Assembly: GCA_944333055.1 (NCBI GenBank)
Contig: CALVKT010000061.1
Span: 1 to 64,000, forward strand
Source of the DNA: an uncultured Clostridia bacterium
Lineage (GTDB): Bacteria; Bacillota; Clostridia; Christensenellales; Aristaeellaceae
Direction of reading: 5' to 3'
DNA: 64,000 nt
The notes under the pieces are model-generated. The model saw nothing but the letters and a program-made list of their open reading frames with translations. It was not told where the DNA came from and did no database searches. Below are positions 57,692-64,000 of this stretch, in pieces (the stretch's first letter is position 1; every line of letters starts with the position of its first letter). The translations under genes and the position numbers were made by a program.

Positions 57692-59878
57692 TCAAGCCGG
57701 CAAACCTGATTTTCGCTCACATCTGCGGCGGCGCACGGCGAGCGCGATCACCCCCGCGGCCGCCGTCAGCGACACGGCCTCCGCAGCGCGCCAGCTCGCC
57801 TTGCCCGCAAACCACACGCGCAGCGCGCCCGCCGTGCCCGCGGGCAGGGATACCGTCAGCCGGTTGTCCGCGTCCAGCCCGACCGCCGCCTCTCGCCCGT
57901 CCACCGTCGCGCGGTAGCCGTCGTAGCCAAAGAGCGGCAGGGCGATCGTCGCGTCCGTGCGCGCCTCCACCTGCGCGGTGATTTGCGTGCTCTGCTTGCG
58001 GTAGCCGGTCAGCGTCGCGTCGCCCTCGATGCGCACATCCTGCTCGCGCGTGATCTCCGGATCGGTGCCCGGCAGCGTGTATTCGGTGTATTGCAGGTGC
58101 GGGCTGACCGTCTCGCCGAAGGCGACGGCGTCCGGGTTGCGCGTCTCATCGGTGAGCGTGGGCAGCGCGCACAGCGCCGCCAGCGCCAGCAGCGCGGCCG
58201 CCATCTGCTCGCCGTGGCCGCGCGCAAAGCGCGCGCAGCCGCAGCCGCCCGCCAGCGCGAAGAGCAGCGCCGTCATCATCAGGAGGCGCCACGGGAATTG
58301 CAGGTAATTGGACAGCCCGCGCGTGAGCGTGCGCACGGCGTCCCACGGGAAGAGCGTCGTCGCCATGAAGGCAAACGCGCAGCCCGCCGCCACGAGCAGC
58401 ACGCACAGCCGGTCCTGCTCGTTCCGCTTTTTCGCCGTCGCCGCGACGTAGAGCGCCAGCGCCGCCGCCAGCAGCAGCGGCAAGCCGATCTCCAGCGCGA
58501 ACGTGGCGAGCGTCGTGTCCTTCGGGTCCACGCTCAGCTCGCCCTCGCCCAGCAGGAAGAGCTGCGCCGGGGCGATGGCGAAGTCCGCCGGGTCCTTGGC
58601 CAGCTCCTGCGCGCCGATGCCCTGCGCGCTGTAGTCAAGGAAGGGCACGAGCTCAAACGCGCACAGGCAGACGGTCAGCGCCGCCGCCTTGCATATCGCG
58701 CCCAGCCGCCGCTCGCGCACGATGCTTACGATGCACAGCGCGCAGACGGCGACCGCCGTCGCCGCGCAGATGAGCGTGGAGAGCATGTGCGAGAGGTAGA
58801 TGCACGCCGCGCTCGCCGAGAGCAGCGGCCAGCGCCGCCTGTCGCCCAGCACGACCTCGTAGAGCCCCAGCAGAAACAGCGGCAAAAAGACCATGGCCGT
58901 CATCTCGCCGACCGCGCAGCGCGTGAACACGTCCGAGATGCGATAGATGCTCAGCGTGTAGAGGATGGACGCGCAGGTCGCCGCCCACGCGTCGCCGAAC
59001 ATCCGCCTGGCCGCATAGTACATGGCGAGCGCGGAGGCGATGTTCACGGCGATGAAGTAGACGTTGATCGCGTACGTCAGCGACGCGCCGAGGTTCATCA
59101 GAATCGCCGAGCCGTAGAGGAAGACGTCCGGATAGAAGACCGACGTGATCGCGCCGTAGCCGTTGTACGTGTAGCCGCCGATGCGCACGGGGAACTGCCC
59201 CTGCGCCAGCCCGTCGGCCAGGTTGCACAGGCGCGTCAGGTGGAAGACCGTGTCATGGCCGACGCCCACCGTGTCCTTGAGCGCCGGCGCGCTGGCGATG
59301 AGCACGGCCAGACCGATGAGGATCAGCCTTCCGCGCCGTTCGGGCGTGAGCGCGCCGCGCCGGTGCATCAGCCGGAGCGCATACAGCGCCAGCACGGCGA
59401 AGGCCAGCGTGAACGCATGGTCGCGGTACGCCGGGCTTTGCAGCGAGACATCGATCACCTTGAGGAACGTGCCCTCCTCAAAGACAACCCGGATGTCCAG
59501 CCCTTCGGCGGCGGCGGGAAGCGTAAACGCCGCCTCGCCGTACGTCTCGCCCGCGGGCGAGCGGAATACGTCGGGCTCCGCCTGCACGCCGTTGTCCGTC
59601 GTGATGCGCAGGCTGTTCTCGCCGTCCCCGTCCGTCACCCACTTGAGGCGATACGTGCCCGCCGGCAGGTTCAGCCCCGGCCCGTCGTTCATCTCGCCAT
59701 AGGCGTCGCCCGCATCCGCGCGCCGGGTCATGCCGCCCTCAAAGCGCAGGGACGTGTAGGGCATGTCTTCCCAGACCTTCTGCCTGTCCAGCGCGCCCGT
59801 GGCGAACACGAGCACGGTCAGCGCCAGCGCCAGCACCGCCACGATCCGCTCTTTTTTCCAGCCTGCGCTCCGTTTCAT
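57692..59878 (-). CDS. YfhO-like polytopic membrane protein, paralog C
   Basis: A 728-residue protein. One N-terminal helix (about 12-28) is followed by an extracytoplasmic beta domain of about 130 residues, then some twelve helices and a C-terminal beta domain ending in a final helix. Shared motifs are CNLADGLAQGQFPVRIGGY, NGYGAITSVFYPDVFLY and SIYRISDVFTRCAVGEM. The acidic first loop and overall plan resemble YfhO / 6-pyruvoyl-tetrahydropterin-synthase-related GT-C-like membrane proteins, thought to act in surface glycan or lipid-linked sugar transfer. ATG 59878 has GAAGGAG upstream and overlaps the stop of paralog B by 4 bp. Confidence 0.8.
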   Translation of the reverse strand: MKRSAGWKKERIVAVLALALTVLVFATGALDRQKVWEDMPYTSLRFEGGMTRRADAGDAYGEMNDGPGLNLPAGTYRLKWVTDGDGENSLRITTDNGVQAEPDVFRSPAGETYGEAAFTLPAAAEGLDIRVVFEEGTFLKVIDVSLQSPAYRDHAFTLAFAVLALYALRLMHRRGALTPERRGRLILIGLAVLIASAPALKDTVGVGHDTVFHLTRLCNLADGLAQGQFPVRIGGYTYNGYGAITSVFYPDVFLYGSAILMNLGASLTYAINVYFIAVNIASALAMYYAARRMFGDAWAATCASILYTLSIYRISDVFTRCAVGEMTAMVFLPLFLLGLYEVVLGDRRRWPLLSASAACIYLSHMLSTLICAATAVAVCALCIVSIVRERRLGAICKAAALTVCLCAFELVPFLDYSAQGIGAQELAKDPADFAIAPAQLFLLGEGELSVDPKDTTLATFALEIGLPLLLAAALALYVAATAKKRNEQDRLCVLLVAAGCAFAFMATTLFPWDAVRTLTRGLSNYLQFPWRLLMMTALLFALAGGCGCARFARGHGEQMAAALLALAALCALPTLTDETRNPDAVAFGETVSPHLQYTEYTLPGTDPEITREQDVRIEGDATLTGYRKQSTQITAQVEARTDATIALPLFGYDGYRATVDGREAAVGLDADNRLTVSLPAGTAGALRVWFAGKASWRAAEAVSLTAAAGVIALAVRRRRCERKSGLPA

Positions 59879-62061
59879 GCCCGCTCCTTCTTTCTCTTCA
59901 TGCACGCGCGGCGCAGTCCACAGGCGAGGCATGCCACCAGCGCCGCCAGCGAGACCGCGTCCGACACCCGCCAGATGCCCTTGCCCGCAAACCACACGCG
60001 CAGCGCGCCGGATGTGCCCGCAGGCAGGCTGACCGTCAGGCGGTTGTTTTCGCCCAGGGAGACCGCCATCTCCTGCCCGTCCACCGTCGCGCGGTAGCCG
60101 TCAAAGCCGAAGAGCGGCAGGGAGACCGTCGCATCCGTGCGCGCCTCCACCTGCGCGGTGACGGTCGTGCTCAGCTTGTGATACCCGGTGAGCGACACGT
60201 CGCCGCCGGTGTGCACGCCGACGTCCGCAATCTGCTCGATGTCCGTGTCCGGCAGCAGGTATTCGGTGTAATACAGCTGCCTGGAGCTCACCGTCTCGCC
60301 GTAGGGAATGTAGGAATCGTTGCGCGTCTCGCCGCTGAGCGTGGGCAGCGCGCACAGCGCCGCCAGCGCCAGCATCAGCGCCGCCGCCTGCTCGCCGTGG
60401 CCGCGCGCAAAGCGCACGCAGCCGTATCCGCCCGCCAGCGCGAAGCAGAGCGACGTGATCATGAGCAGCCGCCATGGGAATTGCAGATAGTCGCACAGGT
60501 TATGCGTCAGCACGCGCACGTAATGCCAGGGGAAGAACGTCGTCGTCATCCATGCGCACAGCGCACCCGCCAGCACCAGGATCACCGCCGTGCGATGATC
60601 GCGCGTGCGCTCGTGCGCCGTCGCCGCCGCATACAGCGCCAGCGCCGCCGCCAGCAGCAGCGGGAAGCCGATCTCCAGCGAGAAGTACGTCAGGTCTTCA
60701 TCCGCCGGCACGGTGCTGTTGCCCTCGCCCATCAGCAGGAGCTGCGCCGGGGCGATGGAGCCCCAGTCGATCGGCGTGCCGACCAGATCCTGCGCGCCGA
60801 TGCCCTGCATGCTGTACAGGAAGAACGGCACGAGCTGGAACAGGCAGAGCACTGCCGTCAGGGCGCCCGCCTTGACGATCGCGCCCAGCCGGCGTTCCCG
60901 CACGATCTTCACGATGCACGGCGCGCAGACGGCCACAGCCGACACGGCGCAGATGAGCGTGGAGAGCAGATGCGACAGGAAGATGCACGCGGCGCTCGCG
61001 CACAGCAGCGGCCAGCGGCGCTTCTCGCCCCAGATCACCTCGTAGAGCCCCAGCAGGAACAGCGGCAGGAAGACCATCGCCAGCATTTCGCCCACCGCAT
61101 AGCGCGAATACACGTCCGTGATGCGGTAGATGGACAGCGTGTAGAGGATCGACGCGCACGTCGCCGTCCAGCTTTCCCGGAATATCCGTCTGGCCGCCGC
61201 GTACATGGTGAGCGCGGAGGCGATGTTGACCGCCGCGAAGAGCACGTTCGCCGCGTATTGCAGCGTTGCGCCGGCGTTCATCATCAGCGCCGGAATGTAG
61301 AGGAAGACGTCCGGATAAAACGCCGATGTGATCGCGCCGTAGCCGTTGTAGGAATAGCCGCCGATGCGCGCGGGAAACTGCCCCTGCGCCAGCCCGTCGG
61401 CCAGGTTGCACAGGCGCATCAGGTGGAACCTCGAATCGTGGCCCAGGCTGACCGTCTGCTTGAGCGACGGCGCGCTGGCGATGAGCACGGCCAGCCCGAT
61501 GAGGATCAGCCGCCCGCGCCGTTCGGGCGTCAAATGACCGCGCCGGTGCAGCAGCCAGAGCGCGTAGAGCGCCGCTGCGGCGAAGGCGAACGTGAAGGCA
61601 TGGTCGCAGTACATCGGCGAATACAGCCGGATATCCCAAATGTTCAGGTAGGTGCCGCTTTCAAACATCACCTGAATCTCCAGTCGTTCCGCCGCGGACT
61701 CCAGCGTGAAGTAGATCTCGTCGTCCCAGCCGTTGGCGTGGATGGTCACCTCGCCCGGCACGGCGACCGCGTCGTTCTCCGAGGTGATGATCATCCGGTT
61801 GTCGCCGTCGCACTCCGCCCGCCACTTGAGGCGGTACGTGCCCGCCGGCAGGGTCAGCCCCGGCCCCTCGCTCATCACGCCGTAAGCGTCGCCCGCCTGT
61901 ATGTCCCGCGTCAGCCCGTTGGGAAAGCGCATCTCCCGGTGCGGCAGGTCCTCCCAGACGCGCTGCCTGTCCAGCGCGCCCGTGGCAAACACGAGCGCGA
62001 TCAGCGCCAGCACGAGCGCCGCCACACAAAGCTCCTTCTTCCATCCCGCATTGCTTTTCAT
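59875..62061 (-). CDS. YfhO-like polytopic membrane protein, paralog B
   Basis: Also exactly 728 residues and clearly homologous to paralog C over the whole length (NLADGLAQGQFPARIGGY; NGYGAITSAFYPDVFLY; SIYRITDVYSRYAVGEM; the closing TVDGQEMAVSLGENNRLTVS). DNA similarity is very high in places, for example around 59290-59370 versus 61480-61560. Start ATG 62061 overlaps the stop of paralog A by 4 bp (ATGA), so the three are translationally coupled. The product is probably a membrane glycosyltransferase or a surface-polymer assembly protein; catalytic residues are not established. Confidence 0.8.
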   Translation of the reverse strand: MKSNAGWKKELCVAALVLALIALVFATGALDRQRVWEDLPHREMRFPNGLTRDIQAGDAYGVMSEGPGLTLPAGTYRLKWRAECDGDNRMIITSENDAVAVPGEVTIHANGWDDEIYFTLESAAERLEIQVMFESGTYLNIWDIRLYSPMYCDHAFTFAFAAAALYALWLLHRRGHLTPERRGRLILIGLAVLIASAPSLKQTVSLGHDSRFHLMRLCNLADGLAQGQFPARIGGYSYNGYGAITSAFYPDVFLYIPALMMNAGATLQYAANVLFAAVNIASALTMYAAARRIFRESWTATCASILYTLSIYRITDVYSRYAVGEMLAMVFLPLFLLGLYEVIWGEKRRWPLLCASAACIFLSHLLSTLICAVSAVAVCAPCIVKIVRERRLGAIVKAGALTAVLCLFQLVPFFLYSMQGIGAQDLVGTPIDWGSIAPAQLLLMGEGNSTVPADEDLTYFSLEIGFPLLLAAALALYAAATAHERTRDHRTAVILVLAGALCAWMTTTFFPWHYVRVLTHNLCDYLQFPWRLLMITSLCFALAGGYGCVRFARGHGEQAAALMLALAALCALPTLSGETRNDSYIPYGETVSSRQLYYTEYLLPDTDIEQIADVGVHTGGDVSLTGYHKLSTTVTAQVEARTDATVSLPLFGFDGYRATVDGQEMAVSLGENNRLTVSLPAGTSGALRVWFAGKGIWRVSDAVSLAALVACLACGLRRACMKRKKERA

Positions 62062-64000
62062 GCTTGTTCCCTCTTCTTCCTCATCCGCGTGTTGTGCATC
62101 CGGCAGATCACCATGCCCGCCGCCGCGATCAGCGACACCGTGTCCGCCGCCCGCCAGACGCCCTTGCCCGCAAACCACACGCGCAGCGTGCCGGACGCGC
62201 CCGCGGGCAGGCTCACCGTCAGGCGGTTGTTCTCCCCGCGCATCCAGGCGATGGGCGCGCCGTCGAGCGTCGCCGCGTAGCCGTCAAAGCCGAACAGCGG
62301 CAGGGAGACCGTTCCCCCGCCCTCCGCCTCCACCTGCGCGGTGACGCGCGTGCCATCCTTGACGTACTGCGTCAGGCGCACGTCTCCGTCGAGCACGACC
62401 TCCCGGCTGCGGGTCTGATGGATATCCGTATCCGCCAGCTGATACTCCGGGTACGCCATGTAGGCGTTTGCGCCCTGCCCGAAGGCGAGCGGCGTCTGAT
62501 CGGGGTGCATCGCCTGCTCAAAGGGCAGCACGCACAGCGCCGCCAGGATCAGCGTCATCAGCCCCGCGCGGCTGCCGCCAAAGAGCCGCGCAAAGCCCGC
62601 GCCCGCGCATGCGGCAAGCAGCACCGTGCCCAGCACCTGAAACCGCCACGGGAATTGCAGCGCGCTGGCCAGAACGGGCATCACCTTGACCACGTGATCC
62701 CACGGGATCAGCTCGGTGCTCAGCACCATGCACGCGGCGCCCCCGAACAGGCACAGCCAGCCGGCGCCGTCTTCCTCGCGCCGCGTTTCCGCCGCCGTGA
62801 ACGCAAACGCAGCCGCGCCGAAAATCAGCGACGCGCCCATGCCGTCGATGCTGCCCAGCAGCTCCGACACGCTCAGCGCGGTGTAGCCGAAGTCCAACTG
62901 GTTGACCGACGTCGTCACGCCGGTCAGGTAGCTGGTGAGCATCGGCACGAGCCGGTGCGCGCCCAGCAGCAGCGTCAGCGCGCACGCCTTGAAGAGCGGC
63001 ACGAAGCGCCGCTGGCGCACGAGCGCGGGCAGGCGCAGCGCGCAGCAGCCGGCGGCGAGCAGCGCGCAGAGCACGGTCGTCACCACATGGCTGTTGAAGA
63101 TGAGCGTGGCGCTCACGGCGAGCAGCGGCCAGCGCGCGCTGTCGCGCCAGAGCAGCTCGTAGAGCGCCAGCACGAACAGCGGCAGGAAGGCCATGGCCAG
63201 CATCTCGCCCTGCGCGTATCGCCAGTACATGCCCGTCATCCTGTGCATGGAGAGCACGTAGACGACGGCCGCGCACAGCGCCTGCTGCCTGTCGCCCAAA
63301 AGGCGCTTGAAGGACGCATAGGACAGCGCCGCCGTCGCCGCGTGGATGGCGATGGCCGCCGCGTTGAGCGCATAGGCGACCGACGCGCCGCCCAGCAGCA
63401 TCAGCGCGAAGGGATAGAGCAGCGCATCCGGATAGAACACCGACGTGAGCGCGCCGTAGCCGTTGTAGGAGAAGCCGCCCGCGCGCACGGGGAATTGCCC
63501 GCTTTGAAGTCCGTCGGCGAGGTTGCACAGCCGCGCCGCGTGGAACTGCGTGTCGATGCCCGACACGTGGTCCTCCTGAAGATACGCCGCGCTCACCAGC
63601 AGCGCGCACAGCGCCAGCACGATCGCGGTCTGTACGCGCCGGGGCGTCCACCAGCCGCGAAGCTGCGCCGTCATGCACAGGGCCAGCAGGATCGCCAAGG
63701 CCGCAAAGGAGAACGCGTGATCCGTATATTCAGGCGTGTACAGGCGGATGTTGTACACCTGCATCTGCGTGCCGGAGGCGAACTCCACGGCGATGGAGAA
63801 GCTGTGCGCGGGCTCCTTCACCTCAAAGACCGCCTCGTCCTCAAAGACGCCGGCCTGCGTATCGATGACGGCGGGGACAATCTGCGCATCGTTGCTGCAT
63901 TGCAGGTGGATGCGGTTGTCCCCGTCCCCGTCGATCTGCCACTTGATGCGGTATACGCCGGGCATCAGGTCGTAGTATGGGCCGCCGCTCATGACGCCGT
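62058..64000 (-). CDS. YfhO-like polytopic membrane protein, paralog A (5' end beyond window)
   Basis: At least 644 residues are seen; the N-terminus lies past the right edge, and the frame is open to the end. It has the same plan and motifs as its two downstream paralogs: CNLADGLQSGQFPVRAGGF, NGYGALTSVFYPDALLY, MYWRYAQGEMLAMAFLPLFV and a C-terminal TLDGAPIAWMRGENNRLTVS. It is more divergent than B and C are from each other. It is first of the three in transcription order, as far as visible. Confidence 0.8.
   Translation of the reverse strand, partial: GVMSGGPYYDLMPGVYRIKWQIDGDGDNRIHLQCSNDAQIVPAVIDTQAGVFEDEAVFEVKEPAHSFSIAVEFASGTQMQVYNIRLYTPEYTDHAFSFAALAILLALCMTAQLRGWWTPRRVQTAIVLALCALLVSAAYLQEDHVSGIDTQFHAARLCNLADGLQSGQFPVRAGGFSYNGYGALTSVFYPDALLYPFALMLLGGASVAYALNAAAIAIHAATAALSYASFKRLLGDRQQALCAAVVYVLSMHRMTGMYWRYAQGEMLAMAFLPLFVLALYELLWRDSARWPLLAVSATLIFNSHVVTTVLCALLAAGCCALRLPALVRQRRFVPLFKACALTLLLGAHRLVPMLTSYLTGVTTSVNQLDFGYTALSVSELLGSIDGMGASLIFGAAAFAFTAAETRREEDGAGWLCLFGGAACMVLSTELIPWDHVVKVMPVLASALQFPWRFQVLGTVLLAACAGAGFARLFGGSRAGLMTLILAALCVLPFEQAMHPDQTPLAFGQGANAYMAYPEYQLADTDIHQTRSREVVLDGDVRLTQYVKDGTRVTAQVEAEGGGTVSLPLFGFDGYAATLDGAPIAWMRGENNRLTVSLPAGASGTLRVWFAGKGVWRAADTVSLIAAAGMVICRMHNTRMRKKREQA

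Noticed and set aside
57983-62280. Two 700-codon plus-strand frames opposite the tandem membrane proteins
   Set aside because: They resemble each other only because they are antisense to paralogs. The minus-strand proteins have helices, ribosome sites and coupled starts.
1-64000. CRISPR arrays, tRNA or rRNA genes
   Set aside because: No regularly spaced direct repeats of 25-40 bp, no tRNA cloverleaf and no conserved rRNA segments were recognised on reading both strands.

Overview
The window reads as a chromosomal segment of a high-G+C, Gram-positive anaerobe of the Clostridia. Supporting signs are a T-box-controlled ilvBNCD operon, an SdpR/SdpI pair, AddB, a class B sortase, an ECF sigma/anti-sigma pair, a fused FeoA-FeoB with its Cys-rich partner, and a split transketolase. 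Two perfect parS sites (TGTTTCACGTGAAACA, near 35.1 kb) close to mnmE suggest it lies near the replication origin. No rRNA, tRNA or CRISPR array was seen. The species cannot be named from the sequence alone.

Layout. 1-4.8 kb is visibly A+T-richer than the rest and looks like the remnant end of an integrative element. It holds a repressor and a small excisionase-like HTH protein divergently arranged around three copies of a palindromic operator, then an ECF sigma / anti-sigma / secreted-protein operon, a micro-ORF and a truncated Sel1-type protein. 5.0-24.9 kb is a tricarboxylate-metabolism island. A minus-strand operon (aconitase, isocitrate-dehydrogenase-like enzyme, PrpF-like isomerase, YbhJ-like hydratase) faces a plus-strand set: a wrecked RraA-like gene, a second YbhJ-like hydratase, LysR, citrate lyase citDEF, LysR, an AbrB-type membrane protein, the TctCBA tripartite transporter and a third LysR. 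25.3-28.4 kb carries a secreted esterase-like hydrolase with a LysR-type box at its promoter and an ArsB/CitM-type ion transporter behind a promoter with three GTGCAC sites.

28.5-29.5 kb has no convincing gene. 29.6-31.7 kb is sdpRI and small unknowns; 31.8-41.6 kb is housekeeping: addB, two parS sites, a phosphoesterase, mnmE, a KDG kinase, a split transketolase and a glycerophosphodiester phosphodiesterase. 41.8-46.1 kb is a cell-surface cluster: a sortase B with a very long basic tail, an L,D-transpeptidase and a zinc-ribbon/peptidoglycan-binding protein. 46.3-51.6 kb has a polytopic membrane protein, feoAB plus its small Cys-rich membrane protein, and a CBM9-like protein. 52.1-57.6 kb is the T-box-ilvB-ilvN-ilvC-ilvD operon. 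57.7 kb to the end holds three tandem, translationally coupled paralogs of a large YfhO-like membrane protein; the third runs off the window.

How the genes work together. The island can import a tricarboxylate (TctCBA, perhaps AbrB or the ArsB-type carrier), interconvert aconitate-type acids (PrpF-like isomerase, three aconitase-superfamily proteins) and send the product either to citrate lyase (acetate plus oxaloacetate) or to an isocitrate-dehydrogenase-like enzyme. The duplicated YbhJ-type hydratases and the PrpF homolog are more than ordinary citrate fermentation needs, so the true substrate may be an unsaturated or substituted tricarboxylate. That is inference.
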